Below, piece after piece: positions 1 through 9,493 of a DNA stretch of 64,000 bases. The stretch comes from Geodermatophilus saharensis. GTDB taxonomy: Bacteria; Actinomycetota; Actinomycetes; Mycobacteriales; Geodermatophilaceae. The notes under the pieces were generated by a model. The model ran no database searches. It had not been told where the DNA came from and saw nothing but the letters and a program-made list of their open reading frames with translations. Every line of letters begins with the position of its first letter. The stretch's first letter is position 1. The stretch spans positions 244,507 through 308,506 of the forward strand of contig NZ_FZOH01000006.1 in NCBI RefSeq assembly GCF_900188205.1, written 5' to 3'. Made by a program: the position numbers and the translations under genes.

Positions 1-274
1 TGAAGTCGACGTGGCCCGGGGTGTCGATCATGTCGAGGACGTACTCGCTGTCCCCGACCCTCCACGGCAGGCGCACGTTCTGCGCCTTGATGGTGATGCC
101 GCGCTCGCGCTCGATGTCCATGCGGTCGAGGTACTGGGCGCGCATCTGCCGTGCCTCGATGATCCCGGTGACCTCGAGCATCCGGTCGGCCAGCGTCGAC
201 TTGCCGTGGTCGATGTGGGCGATGATGCAGAAGTTCCGGATCCGGGCGGGATCGGTGGCAGCGGGAGTCGTCAC
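1..274 (-). CDS. lepA: Elongation factor 4 (LepA), N-terminal part, cut by window edge
   Basis: This is the N-terminal part of the ribosome back-translocase GTPase LepA/EF4; the rest lies left of the window. Reading the minus strand from GTG at 274 gives a short leader and then the G1 motif [14 protein letters not shown]. The switch region RERGITIK and the G3 motif DTPGHVDF follow and run into position 1. An in-phase ATG further upstream is not available, because the ATG near 285 is in another frame and stops at once. LepA is divergent from rpsT, a common actinobacterial arrangement. Confidence 0.95.
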   Translation of the reverse strand, partial: MTTPAATDPARIRNFCIIAHIDHGKSTLADRMLEVTGIIEARQMRAQYLDRMDIERERGITIKAQNVRLPWRVGDSEYVLDMIDTPGHVDF

Positions 275-453
275 AGTGCTGCCATGGTCCCACGACCGGC
301 CGGGGTCGCGGAGCACCGTGCCCGGAGGGCCTCGACCGGCCGGGGTGGGACCCGGACGCCGACGCTGGTAACCTGGCAGGCCGGTCCGCTGACGCCTGCC
401 GTCCGGACGCACCGACAGACCCTTTCCCTCCTGCGAGACACCGAGGCTCACGC

Positions 454-714
454 GTGGCGAACATCAAGTCCCAGATCAAGCGGAACAAGACGAACGAGAA
501 GGCGCGGCAGCGCAACGTCGCCGTCAAGTCCGCCCTGAAGACGGCCGTCCGCCGCTTCCGCGAGGCCGCTGCCGCCGGCGACACCGAGGCCGCGACCACC
601 GCGCTGCAGCGGGCCGGCAAGGCGCTCGACAAGGCCGCCAGCAAGGGGATCATCCACAAGAACCAGGCGGCCAACCGCAAGTCGGGCATGGCCAAGCAGC
701 TGACCAGCCTCTGA
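454..714 (+). CDS. rpsT: 30S ribosomal protein S20
   Basis: S20 is a small basic helical protein of the 30S subunit that binds 16S rRNA early in assembly. The 86-residue product starts at GTG 454 with [25 protein letters not shown] sequence. It keeps the typical Lys/Arg-rich amphipathic helices, and the C-terminal part [16 protein letters not shown] is diagnostic. Its length is normal for the family. It stands alone between the divergent lepA and the convergent holA and is followed by a strong hairpin. A possible -10 element, TAACCT, lies near 369-374, but no clear -35 was seen. Confidence 0.97.
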   Translation: MANIKSQIKRNKTNEKARQRNVAVKSALKTAVRRFREAAAAGDTEAATTALQRAGKALDKAASKGIIHKNQAANRKSGMAKQLTSL

Positions 715-729
715 GCTGCGCTCCCGGCG

Positions 730-757
730 AGCCCCGTCCCCCGTGGGGGACGGGGCT
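730..757. terminator. Hairpin between convergent rpsT and holA
   Basis: A perfect 13-base stem (arms 730-742 and 745-757, AGCCCCGTC...GACGGGGCT) lies between the ends of two convergent genes. There is no clear T-tract on either side, as is usual in high-GC actinobacteria. It probably serves both rpsT and holA. Confidence 0.7.
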
Positions 758-789
758 CGTCCGCGTCTGCGGGTCCTGACCGGTCGCGG

Positions 790-1794
790 TCAGTACCGGC
801 TGCGCGCGCGGGAGTCGCGGCCGGTGGTGGCGCGGATGTCGACGATGCGGCGGATCGCGCGCTCGAGCGCGTAGTCGGCGCTGGCGGCCACGCCCTTGAC
901 GTCGGCGTTGAGCTCGGCGGCCACGCCGATCGCCTGCTGCAGCCCGTCGATGCTCCAGCCCCGCGCCTGGGTCTGCGCCTTCTTGACCTTCCACGGCGGC
1001 AGCTTCAGCGCCCGGGCCAGCTCGCCGGTGTTGGAGGTGTTGAGCGAGGTGACCCTGGCCGCGGTGCGGATGCCGTCGGCGATCGCGTCGGCGACGAGCA
1101 CGTGCGCGACCCCGCGCTCGAGCGCCCACCGCAGCATCTCGATCGACCCCTGCCGGTCACCCACGAGCACCCGCTCGGCGACGGTGAAGCCGCTGACCTC
1201 GGCCTGCCCGCGGTGGAACCGCGCGACGGCGTCGGCGTCGACCGTGCCGCCGACGTCGGCCACCAGCTGGGTGGCCGCCGACGACAGCGCCCGCAGGTCG
1301 CCGCCGACGGCGTCGACCAGCGCGCCGACCGCGTCGGGGGTGATGCGGCCACCGGCCGCGCGGACCTCGTTGCGGACGAACGCCGCCCGGTCGCCGGCCG
1401 AGGAGATCTTCGGGCACTCGTCGACGGCCGCCCCGGCGGCGGTGAGGGTCTTCAGCAGCGCCTCGTTGCGCTTGCCACCGTGGTGGACGACCACCAGCGT
1501 GAGGTCGGGGTCGGGGTCGGCGCAGTAGGCGGTCAGCGCGTCGACCAGGGCGCCGGCCGCCTCCTGCACGCCCGCGACGACGACGAGGCGGTGCTCGCCG
1601 AACAGCGAGGGGGCCAGGACGTCGGCCAGCTGGCCGACCGGCAGGCCGAGGGCGGTCAGCTCGTGCAGCTCGGCCTGCGGGTGCCGCTCCAGGACGGCGG
1701 CCCGCACGGCGGCGACGGCACGGGAGCGCAGCAGCTCCTCCTCGCCGACGACGGCCCGCAGGCGGGAGGTCGGGGCGGGGGGTGCTGCGGCCAC
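790..1794 (-). CDS. holA: DNA polymerase III delta subunit
   Basis: HolA is the delta subunit of the clamp loader, which opens the beta sliding clamp. The 334-residue product (GTG start at 1794) has the family layout. The N-terminal domain begins RLRAVVGEEELLRSRAV, and the middle holds the AAA-like core with LTLVVVHHGGKRNEALLKTL. The helical collar domain at the C-terminus includes LPPWKVKKAQTQARGWS, the usual K-x-R-x-A-R-type region. Length is normal. In many actinobacteria holA follows comEC directly; here a beta-galactoside operon separates them. Confidence 0.93.
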   Translation of the reverse strand: MAAAPPAPTSRLRAVVGEEELLRSRAVAAVRAAVLERHPQAELHELTALGLPVGQLADVLAPSLFGEHRLVVVAGVQEAAGALVDALTAYCADPDPDLTLVVVHHGGKRNEALLKTLTAAGAAVDECPKISSAGDRAAFVRNEVRAAGGRITPDAVGALVDAVGGDLRALSSAATQLVADVGGTVDADAVARFHRGQAEVSGFTVAERVLVGDRQGSIEMLRWALERGVAHVLVADAIADGIRTAARVTSLNTSNTGELARALKLPPWKVKKAQTQARGWSIDGLQQAIGVAAELNADVKGVAASADYALERAIRRIVDIRATTGRDSRARSRY

Positions 1795-1858
1795 ACGGGC
1801 ATGGTGTCACGCCCCGCCGACGCCCCGGCGCTACCGGCCGGGACGTCGGGTCAGGCCG

Positions 1859-3892
1859 TCAGCCGGCGTCCTCGCGCACCACGGCGGCGCCCCGGGCGGG
1901 CACGAGCACCTCGCCGTCGACCGCCCGGCCGGTGAGCAGCTCGGTACCGCGGGCCGGCACGCGCTGCTCCTGCCCGGTGTGGTCGAGGCAGAACAGGTAG
2001 GAGCGCGCGCCGTCGTCGGAGACCCGGCGGACCACCTCCACGCCGGGCGGCACGGCGGCGACCGGCGCGACGCCGGCCTCCTCGAGCACCCGGCGCAGCA
2101 GCGCGTCCCAGGAGGCGTCGTCGAGCTGGGTGGCGACGTACCAGGCCACACCCCCGCCGGGCAGCGGGCGGCGGGTGACCCCCGGCTGGCCCGGCACCGG
2201 CCCGCTGAGCGCGCGGGCCACGACCTCGACGTCGTCGTCGACCGTGCCCTCCTCGGACCAGACCGTTCCCCGCCAGCCGTGCTCGAGCTCGAGCTCCTCA
2301 CCGGGCAGCAGCGGCAGGACCTCGGTCATCCGCACGCCGAGCAGGTCGCGGAAGGCGCCCGGGTAGCCGCCGAGCCGGACGTGCTCGTGCTCGTCGACGA
2401 TGCCCGAGGAGCACGTGACGACGACGGAGGCGCCCGCGGCGCCCGCGGCGGCGATCGCCTCGGCGGTGGCGTCGGTGCACAGGTGCAGGGTCGGGACGAC
2501 GACCACGCGGTGTGCGGCCAGCCGCCCGGCGAGGTCGTCGCCGGCGACGGGGACGACGTCGCTGGTGACGCCCGCCGCGCGCAGTACGCGGTGCACCGCG
2601 CGGCCGGCGTCGAGGTAGTGCAGCAGCTCGGTGGGCCGGGAGGGGGCGTCGTTGGACCACCAGGCCTGGTGGTCGAAGACCTGCGCCACATCGGCCTGCA
2701 CCCGGGTGCCGCGGACCTCGTCGAGGCTGCGCAGGGCGCGGCCGAGCTCCGTCATCTCCCGCCAGGTGCGCGAGTCGGTGCCGGCGTGCGGCACCAGGCC
2801 CGAGTGGTGCTTCTCCGCGCCGGCCCGGCTGGCCCGCCACTGGAAGAAGCAGATGCCCTCGGCGCCGCGGGCGACGTGCACGAGGCTGTCGCGGACCGCC
2901 TCCCCCGGCCGCTTGGCGACGTTGACCGGCTGCCAGTTGACCGCGGAGGTCGAGTGCTCCATGAGCAGCCAGCGCCCGCCGCCGGCCAGCCCGCGGGTGA
3001 GGTCGGCGCAGAAGGACATCTCCGCGTGGGGGTCGGGCAGCCGGTGGTCGAGGTAGTGGTCGTTGGACACCACGTCCTGGGTGGGGGCCCAGGTGCCGTA
3101 GTCCATGGCCCACTGGTGGCTGGTCACCATGAAGTTGGTGGTGACCGGCACGTCCGGGGTGACCCGTCGCAGCACCTCGGCCTCGGCGCGGTACTGGTCG
3201 AGCAGCTCGTCGGAGGAGAAGCGCAGGTAGTCCAGCCGCTGCGTGGGGTTGCCGGTGGCCGTCGTCCGCCGCGGCACGCCCACCTCGGCCCAGTCGCCGT
3301 AGCGCTGGCTCCAGAAGGCGGTACCCCAGGCCTCGTTGAGCGCGGCGAGCCCGTCGGCGCCGCTGCCGTAGCGGCGCTGCAGCCAGCCGCGGAAGGCCTC
3401 GGCCGACACGTCGCAGTAGCAGTGCGCGTTGTGGCAGCCGAGCTCGTTGTTGACGTGCCACATGGCCAGCGCCGGGTGCTGGGCGTAGTGGCGGGCCAGG
3501 TGCTCCACCAGGGCCAGCGAGCGCTCCCGGAAGACCGGTGAGGACGGGCACCACGTCTGCCGCCCGCCGATGGCGAAGCGGGTGCCGTCCTCGGCGACGG
3601 GCAGCACCTCGGGGTGCAGCCGCGCCAGCCACGGCGGCGCCGACGCGGTGGCGGTGGCGAGGTCGACCCGGATCCCGCCGTCGTGCAGCAGGTCGAGGAC
3701 CTCGTCGAGCCAGCCGGTGTCGAACCGGCCGGGCTCGGGCTCGAGCAGGGCCCAGCTGAACACCCCGACGGTGACCAGGTCGACGCCGGCCTCCCGCATG
3801 AGGGCGACGTCCTCGGCCCAGACCTCGCGCGGCCACTGCTCGGGGTTGTAGTCCCCGCCGAAGGAGATGGAGTCGGTGGGCCAGCGGCTCAC
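1859..3892 (-). CDS. GH42 beta-galactosidase
   Basis: This is a family 42 glycoside hydrolase that cleaves terminal beta-galactosides, probably in the cytoplasm because no signal peptide is seen. It has 677 residues. The start GTG at 3892 overlaps the upstream permease stop by four bases. The N-terminal barrel carries the acid/base Glu in HVNNELG (about E150) and the nucleophile Glu in LLMEHS (about E312). The zinc-site cysteines of the family appear as QTWC (about C115) and CHNAHCYC (about C153-C160). Trimerisation and C-terminal beta domains follow. It is the last gene of an uptake operon, so the imported sugar is inferred to be a beta-galactoside or galacto-oligosaccharide. Confidence 0.93.
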   Translation of the reverse strand: MSRWPTDSISFGGDYNPEQWPREVWAEDVALMREAGVDLVTVGVFSWALLEPEPGRFDTGWLDEVLDLLHDGGIRVDLATATASAPPWLARLHPEVLPVAEDGTRFAIGGRQTWCPSSPVFRERSLALVEHLARHYAQHPALAMWHVNNELGCHNAHCYCDVSAEAFRGWLQRRYGSGADGLAALNEAWGTAFWSQRYGDWAEVGVPRRTTATGNPTQRLDYLRFSSDELLDQYRAEAEVLRRVTPDVPVTTNFMVTSHQWAMDYGTWAPTQDVVSNDHYLDHRLPDPHAEMSFCADLTRGLAGGGRWLLMEHSTSAVNWQPVNVAKRPGEAVRDSLVHVARGAEGICFFQWRASRAGAEKHHSGLVPHAGTDSRTWREMTELGRALRSLDEVRGTRVQADVAQVFDHQAWWSNDAPSRPTELLHYLDAGRAVHRVLRAAGVTSDVVPVAGDDLAGRLAAHRVVVVPTLHLCTDATAEAIAAAGAAGASVVVTCSSGIVDEHEHVRLGGYPGAFRDLLGVRMTEVLPLLPGEELELEHGWRGTVWSEEGTVDDDVEVVARALSGPVPGQPGVTRRPLPGGGVAWYVATQLDDASWDALLRRVLEEAGVAPVAAVPPGVEVVRRVSDDGARSYLFCLDHTGQEQRVPARGTELLTGRAVDGEVLVPARGAAVVREDAG

Positions 3893-4803
3893 CTGTCCGA
3901 CCCCGCGGCCAGGCCGGCCCGCCAGTACCGCTGCAGCACGAGGAACGTGATGATGAGGGGGATCACCGACACCAGTGAACCGGTGACGGTGAGGATCTGC
4001 AGCTGCGGGTCGCGCGACACCTGGGACTGCCAGGAGAACAGTCCGAAGGTGATCGGCCACAGCGAGCTGTTGCGCAACATGATCAGCGGGAGCAGGAAGT
4101 TGTTCCAGATCACGACGAACTGGAACAGGAAGATCGTCACCAGCGCCGGGCTCATCAGCCGGGCGGCGATGGTGGAGAAGATCCGCCACTCGCTGGCACC
4201 GTCGAGCCGGGCGGCGTCGATCAGCTCGTCGGGCACCGAGGCGGCGGCGAAGATGCGCGACAGGTACACGCCGAACGGGCTGACGATGCTGGGGAGGAAC
4301 ACCGCCCAGAAGGTGTTGGTGAGGTCCACCCGCGCGAAGAGCAGGAACAGCGGCAGCGCCAGCGCGGTCGCCGGCACCAGGACCCCGCCGAGGACGATCG
4401 AGAACAGCAGTTCGCGGCCGCGGAACTCGTACTTGGCCAGGGCGTAGCCGGCCATCGCGGCCAGCAGGGTGCCGACCGCCGCGCCGAGCCCCGCGTAGAG
4501 CAGGCTGTTGAGCGCCCAGCGCAGGAAGACACCGCCGTCCCGGGAGAACAGCTCCGACAGGTTCTGCCCGAGGTTCCAGTCGGCGAACCAGAAGCCGTTG
4601 CTGTTGATCAGGTCCGGCTGGGACTTGGTCGAGTTGACGACCAGCCAGTAGACCGGCAGCAGGAAGTACACGGCCGCGCCGATCAGGACGATCATCGCCA
4701 CCGCGACCGAGAGCGGGGACTCCTGGGTCGCCCCCCGGCGCGCCAGCCGCGACCGCGACGGGGTGCCGCTCTGCTCGCCCTGGACGGGTGCCACGGTGCT
4801 CAC
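3889..4803 (-). CDS. Sugar ABC transporter permease, MalG/LacG type
   Basis: This is the second inner-membrane permease of a CUT1-type sugar importer. It has 304 residues from GTG 4803, which overlaps the stop of the first permease by four bases. A membrane segment near residues 30-55 is followed by a periplasmic stretch and about five more segments. The EAA loop that contacts the ATPase is visible as DELIDAARLDGASEWRIF, with the conserved Gly. No ATP-binding subunit is in this operon, so a shared MsiK-like ATPase elsewhere is likely; that is a family expectation, not seen here. Confidence 0.92.
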   Translation of the reverse strand: MSTVAPVQGEQSGTPSRSRLARRGATQESPLSVAVAMIVLIGAAVYFLLPVYWLVVNSTKSQPDLINSNGFWFADWNLGQNLSELFSRDGGVFLRWALNSLLYAGLGAAVGTLLAAMAGYALAKYEFRGRELLFSIVLGGVLVPATALALPLFLLFARVDLTNTFWAVFLPSIVSPFGVYLSRIFAAASVPDELIDAARLDGASEWRIFSTIAARLMSPALVTIFLFQFVVIWNNFLLPLIMLRNSSLWPITFGLFSWQSQVSRDPQLQILTVTGSLVSVIPLIITFLVLQRYWRAGLAAGSDR

Positions 4804-5744
4804 AGTCCCGACCGCCTCGAGGTCGCCCGCAGGAACGCGAAGGAGAGGATGAAGGTCGCCACGGCCAGCACGACCGACATGGCGGCGGCCAGCGGGTAGT
4901 TGTTGGCACTCGCCGTGGTGTAGGCGAGCAGGTTGGGGGTGTAGCTCGACGTCACGTTGGTCGAGATGGCCCGGAAGACGATCGGCTCGGTGAACAGCTG
5001 CAGCGTGCCGATGATCGAGAAGACCCCGGTGAGGACCAGTGCGGGCAGCACGAGCGGGATCTTGATGGACCACGCGGTGCGCAGGCCGCCCGCGCCGTCG
5101 ACCTTGGCCGCCTCGTAGACCGACTGCGGGATCGCCTGCATCGCCGCGAAGATGATCAGCATGTTGTAGCCGGTGTAGGTCCAGGTCACCACGTTGGCGA
5201 TCGACCACAGGATGGTGCCCGAGCCGAGGAACTCGACGTCGAGCCCGCCGTCCTGGAGCAGGCCCACGATGGGGCTCAGCTGCGGGCTGTAGAGGAACGC
5301 CCACATCAGCGCGGCGATGACGCCGGGGATGCCGTAGGGCAGGAAGTAGACGATCCGGAAGGTGCGCTTCAGGCGCGCGACCGCCGAGTCGAGCAGCAGG
5401 GCCAGCAGCAGGGCGAAGCCGAGCATCACCGGCACCTGCACGACGCCGAAGAGCAGGACCCGCCCGACGCCGTTGAGGAAGGCCGGGTCGGTGACCACCC
5501 GGGAGTACTGCTCGAGCCCCGCGAACGTGGTGGTGGTCTCGCCGAAGATCCCGCCGGTGCGCTCGGTCTTGGTGAGGCTCTGGCCGATCGCGTACCCGAT
5601 GGGCAGCAGGTAGAAGAGGACGAACGGGACCAGGAACGGGAGGGTGAACCAGATCCAGGCCCGGGAGCGGACCGCCGTCCTCCCCTGCCGCCGCGGCGCG
5701 GCGGCAGGGGAGGACGGCGTGGTCGGCGGAGCGACGGCGGTCAT
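4800..5744 (-). CDS. Sugar ABC transporter permease, MalF/LacF type
   Basis: This is the first permease of the CUT1 sugar importer, with 314 residues. A cytoplasmic N-terminus rich in Ala/Pro/Arg precedes the first membrane segment (LPFLVPFVLFYLLPIGYAIG). The EAA loop reads SVYEAAKVDGAGGLRTAW. It lies 13 bases after the binding protein gene and overlaps the second permease, so all three are almost certainly co-transcribed and co-translated. Together with the second permease it would form the transmembrane channel. Confidence 0.92.
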   Translation of the reverse strand: MTAVAPPTTPSSPAAAPRRQGRTAVRSRAWIWFTLPFLVPFVLFYLLPIGYAIGQSLTKTERTGGIFGETTTTFAGLEQYSRVVTDPAFLNGVGRVLLFGVVQVPVMLGFALLLALLLDSAVARLKRTFRIVYFLPYGIPGVIAALMWAFLYSPQLSPIVGLLQDGGLDVEFLGSGTILWSIANVVTWTYTGYNMLIIFAAMQAIPQSVYEAAKVDGAGGLRTAWSIKIPLVLPALVLTGVFSIIGTLQLFTEPIVFRAISTNVTSSYTPNLLAYTTASANNYPLAAAMSVVLAVATFILSFAFLRATSRRSGL

Positions 5745-5757
5745 GACAGGTGCGAGG

Positions 5758-7107
5758 TCAGTCCGCGACCTGGACGCCCTGGCTCTCCAGCGACTCCACC
5801 GACGCGGCCTGGGCGTCGGTCAGCGCCTCGGAGAGCGTGCCCTGACCGTTGAGGGCGGCGGTGAAGCCGTCGCTCATGGCCGTGTAGGTGTCGGTCATGG
5901 TCGGACCCCAGGTGAAGTCGGTGTCGACCTGGCTCGACGCCTCGGTGAAGATCGAGAAGATCTCCTGGCCGCCGTAGAACTCGACGCCCTCCTGCAGGGC
6001 GGGCAGCTCCGAGCCGGCGTTGGCCGCCGGGAAGAGGCCACCGAGCTCGTTGGCCATGGCCAGCGCCTCGGGGTCGGTGTTGAGCCACAGCGCGAACTGG
6101 GCCGCCTCGGCCGGGTGCTCGGTGCCGGAGAGGACGGCGGTGGTCGACCCGCCCCAGTTGCCGGCGGCCTCGTCACCCTCGGACCACTGCGGCATGGGAG
6201 CGACCCGCCACAGCCCCGCGGTGCTGGCCGCGTTGTCCCGGATGGTCGAGTAGCCCCAGGCCGCGGACGGCCAGCTGGCGACCTGGCCGGAGTTCCACGC
6301 GGCGTAGAGGTCGGGCGAGAAGCCCTGCAGGTTGGTGGCGACGAGGTCCTCGTCGATCATCCGCTGCCAGTAGTCGGCGACCTCCTGCGCCTCCGGGCTG
6401 TCGACGTTGACCTGCACCTGGTCGCCGTCGAGCTCGAAGAGACTGGCCCCGCGCTGCCACAGCAGGCCGGTGAACCAGTTCGCGTCGCCCTGCGGGAAGT
6501 GGGTGATGTAGGCGCCGGTGGCCTGCTTGAGCTGCTTGGCGGCCTCGTAGTACTGCTCCCAGGTGGTCGGCGGCTCGGTGATGCCGGCCTGCTGGAAGAG
6601 GTCCTCGCGGTAGAACAGCGCCATGGGACCGGTGTCCTGCGGGATCGCGTAGACGCCGTCGTCGCCGAGCTGCACCTGCGACCAGGTCCAGTCGACGAAG
6701 TCGCCCGAGGCCTCCGAGACGCCCTCGCAGGCGCTTATGTCCTGCAGCCCGTCCTGCAGCCGGAAGCTCGACAACGAGTCGTACTCGATCTGGCTGAGGT
6801 CGGGTGCGGTGCCGGCCTCGAGCCCGTTGAACAGGTTGCTGTAGGTACCGGCGTTGCCGGCCGGGGTGGTCTCCACCTCGACCTGGATGTCGGGGTTCTC
6901 CTGGTTCCACATGTCCACGACCTGGTCCATGCCCGGCACCCAGGTCACGAAGTTCAGCGTGACCTCGCCGTCGGACGCAGCGCAGTCGGTGGAGCCGCCC
7001 CCGCCTCCACCTGCCGCCGTCTCCTCGTCCCCGCCTCCGCCGCACGCAGCCAGGGCGAGCATGGGCAGGGTCATCGCGGCCACCATCAGGCGGCGCTGGT
7101 GCTTCAC
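5758..7107 (-). CDS. Sugar ABC transporter substrate-binding lipoprotein
   Basis: This is an extracellular sugar-binding lipoprotein of the CUT1 family. The chosen GTG at 7107 has a GAGGAG ribosome site seven bases upstream and gives 449 residues. The signal peptide (MVAAMTLPMLALAAC) ends in the lipobox LAAC, followed by a Gly-rich linker. The mature part has the usual two-lobe pattern (TLNFVTWVPGMDQVVDMW; later TTAVLSGTEHPAEAAQFALW). It is the first gene of the beta-galactoside operon. The 58-base gap to comEC contains TTGACGTCA but no convincing LacI-type operator and no local regulator gene, so control is unclear. Confidence 0.92.
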   Translation of the reverse strand: MKHQRRLMVAAMTLPMLALAACGGGGDEETAAGGGGGGSTDCAASDGEVTLNFVTWVPGMDQVVDMWNQENPDIQVEVETTPAGNAGTYSNLFNGLEAGTAPDLSQIEYDSLSSFRLQDGLQDISACEGVSEASGDFVDWTWSQVQLGDDGVYAIPQDTGPMALFYREDLFQQAGITEPPTTWEQYYEAAKQLKQATGAYITHFPQGDANWFTGLLWQRGASLFELDGDQVQVNVDSPEAQEVADYWQRMIDEDLVATNLQGFSPDLYAAWNSGQVASWPSAAWGYSTIRDNAASTAGLWRVAPMPQWSEGDEAAGNWGGSTTAVLSGTEHPAEAAQFALWLNTDPEALAMANELGGLFPAANAGSELPALQEGVEFYGGQEIFSIFTEASSQVDTDFTWGPTMTDTYTAMSDGFTAALNGQGTLSEALTDAQAASVESLESQGVQVAD

Positions 7108-7165
7108 AGAAAACTCCTCGTCATTGGGGGGTCCGGCAGAGGGTGACTGTTTCGCTGTAGTGACG

Positions 7166-9493
7166 TCAAGGAGACGGGCCGCGTCCGGCCACACCCCAGC
7201 CGCCGTCGTCACCGACGACGGCGAGGTCGCCCTGTTGGTCCGTGCGGTGCACCCGCATTCCGGACCGAGAGAGTACGGAGAGCAGGCTCGGCGCCGGGTG
7301 TCCGTAGGGGTTGTCCGCGCCGACCGAGACCAGCGCCACCCGGGCGCCGGTGGCCGCCAGGAACGCCGGATCGGCGTCGCCGCTGCCGTGGTGGGGGACC
7401 TTGAGGACGTCGGCGCGCAGGTCGACCCCGCGGTCGAGGACCCGCGCCTCGGCGGCCGCGCCCAGGTCCCCGGTGAGCAGGACCCGCAGGCCCCGGTGGG
7501 TGAGCCGGACCACGAGGGACAGGTCGTTGGGCTCGGCGGCCGCGGTCGCGATCTCCGGTGGTGGGGCGAGGACCTCGAGCGTCGCCCCGCCGACGGTCCG
7601 CACGTCGCCCGGGACGAGCGTCTCGCGCCGGGCGCCGGACCGGGCGGCCAGCCGGTCGAGGGCGGGCCGGCGGTCGTCGGCCGGGGACAGCGTGCCGGTG
7701 GCCACCGTCCCGACCGCCCGCCCGGCCAGCGCCCCGGCCAGCCCGCCGGCGTGGTCGGCGTCGAGGTGGGAGAGCAGCACCAGCGGGAGCGTGTCGATGC
7801 CCAGCCCGTCCAGGCAGCGGTCGACCGGCCCGACCTCGGGTCCGGCGTCGACCAGGAGGCCCTCCCCCGGGCCGGTGGGCACCACGAGCGCGTCGCCCTG
7901 GCCCACGTCGCACGCCACGATCACGGCGCCGGCGGGTGGCCAGCCGCCGGTCACCTGGCGCAGTGGCCAGCCGAGGACCACCAGGCCGAGGAGGACGGCG
8001 AGGGCCAGGGCGCGCAGCCGCCGGTACCGGCACAGCACCAGCCCGGCGACCAGCACGACGGCGGTGAGCAGCAGGGCCCCGCGGGTGCCGGCCGGCCAGC
8101 CGGTCGCCCCGTCGGGCAGGGCGGCCGCCGTCCGCGCGACGGCCACCAGCCACCGCACCGGCCAGCCGGCGACCCACACGAGGACGTCACCGGCGGGCGG
8201 CACCACCGCCCCGACGAGGGCGGCGAGCAGGCCGAGCACCGTCGCGGGCGCCACGGCCGGGGCGGCGAGCAGGTTGGCCGGCAGGGACACGGGACTGACC
8301 AGGCCGGACAACCCCGCGACCAGCGGCGCGGTGGCCACACCGGCGGCCGCGGCGACGGCCACCGCGTCGGCGAGGACGCCGGGCCACCGGCGGCGCTGCA
8401 GCGCCCGGGACCAGCCGGGCGACAGCAGGACCATGGCCGCCGTCGCGGTGACCGACAGGGCGAAGCCGGCGTCCCGCGCCAGGCGGGGGTCGAGCAGCAG
8501 CAGGACCGTCACCGCGGCGGCGAGCGCGGGCACCGCCACGCGGGAGCGGCCGGAGGCGAGCGCCAGCAGGCCCACCCCGCCCATCGCCGCCGCCCGGACG
8601 ACGCTGGCCGTCGGCCGCGCCAGCACCACGAACCCGGCGAGCGCGACGAGGGCGACCAGCGCCTGCACCCGGCGGTCGACCGCCCGGCGCCGCAGCGGCG
8701 CGAGCACCCCGGCCAGCACGATCGCCACGTTGGCGCCCGACACGGCGGTGAGGTGGGACAGCCCGGCCAGCCGGAAGTCCTCGGTGAGGACCGGGTCCAT
8801 CTCCCGGGTGTCCCCGACCACCAGGCCGGGCAGCAGGCCGGCATCCGGGGCGTCGAGGACGCGGGCCGCCGAGCCGGACAGCCCGTCGCGCAGCCCACCG
8901 GCCAGGCGCTGCACCCAGGGCGCCTCGCCGACCGGCTCCGGAGGTCCCCGGGCCGACAGCCGGGCGACGACGCCGTCGGAGGCCGGGGCCGCGGTGACGG
9001 CGACCCGCGCCCGGAGCCGCTGTCCGGGGACCACGTCGGCCCAGCCGTCCTCGGGCGCGAAGACCACGACGGCGGCGCTCAGGTGGACCGTGCGGCGGTC
9101 GTCGTCGACGGCGGTGACCGTGGCGTCGAGGACCAGGCGCGGCGCCGCCGCACTCCCCACCCGCCGGGGGTCGCCATCGACCTCCAGCAGGACGGTCACC
9201 GAGCGCTCCCCCGCGGCGCCGGCCAGCGGCGAGGCGGCCCGCGCGGCGCCGCGCACGGCCGCGACCCCGGCCGCGGTGGCCACCGCGGCGAGCACCGCGA
9301 GGACGACGAGCGCCCCGGCGCGGTGCCGTCGGCGGGACACGATCAGCCCGGCGAGCACGGCTGCGGCCGCGACGGCGGCCGGTACGACCGGCGGCACGGC
9401 GACCGCGGCGAGGGTGACCAGCCAGACGGCGGCGGCGACGGGAACCAGGCGGAGGTCCAGCCAGGTCCAGCGGTCCGGCCGGGTGCCGGTCAC
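7166..9493 (-). CDS. comEC: ComEC/Rec2 family DNA-uptake channel
   Basis: This is a polytopic membrane protein of the ComEC/Rec2 family, thought to move single-stranded DNA across the membrane. It has 775 residues; GTG 9493 overlaps the comEA stop by four bases. An N-terminal membrane pair and soluble domain precede the competence domain, with RLAGLSHLTAVSGANVAIVL near residue 240. Many hydrophobic segments follow. The C-terminal metallo-beta-lactamase-like domain keeps LLSHLDADHAGG and LKVPHHGSGDAD. Natural competence in this organism is not shown by the window, since only the comEA-comEC pair is present. Confidence 0.92.
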   Translation of the reverse strand: MTGTRPDRWTWLDLRLVPVAAAVWLVTLAAVAVPPVVPAAVAAAAVLAGLIVSRRRHRAGALVVLAVLAAVATAAGVAAVRGAARAASPLAGAAGERSVTVLLEVDGDPRRVGSAAAPRLVLDATVTAVDDDRRTVHLSAAVVVFAPEDGWADVVPGQRLRARVAVTAAPASDGVVARLSARGPPEPVGEAPWVQRLAGGLRDGLSGSAARVLDAPDAGLLPGLVVGDTREMDPVLTEDFRLAGLSHLTAVSGANVAIVLAGVLAPLRRRAVDRRVQALVALVALAGFVVLARPTASVVRAAAMGGVGLLALASGRSRVAVPALAAAVTVLLLLDPRLARDAGFALSVTATAAMVLLSPGWSRALQRRRWPGVLADAVAVAAAAGVATAPLVAGLSGLVSPVSLPANLLAAPAVAPATVLGLLAALVGAVVPPAGDVLVWVAGWPVRWLVAVARTAAALPDGATGWPAGTRGALLLTAVVLVAGLVLCRYRRLRALALAVLLGLVVLGWPLRQVTGGWPPAGAVIVACDVGQGDALVVPTGPGEGLLVDAGPEVGPVDRCLDGLGIDTLPLVLLSHLDADHAGGLAGALAGRAVGTVATGTLSPADDRRPALDRLAARSGARRETLVPGDVRTVGGATLEVLAPPPEIATAAAEPNDLSLVVRLTHRGLRVLLTGDLGAAAEARVLDRGVDLRADVLKVPHHGSGDADPAFLAATGARVALVSVGADNPYGHPAPSLLSVLSRSGMRVHRTDQQGDLAVVGDDGGWGVAGRGPSP

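Noticed and set aside
7108..7165. LacI-type operator before the sugar-binding protein gene
   Set aside because: Only a TGACGTCA octamer is present; no long palindrome of the LacI type and no regulator gene nearby.
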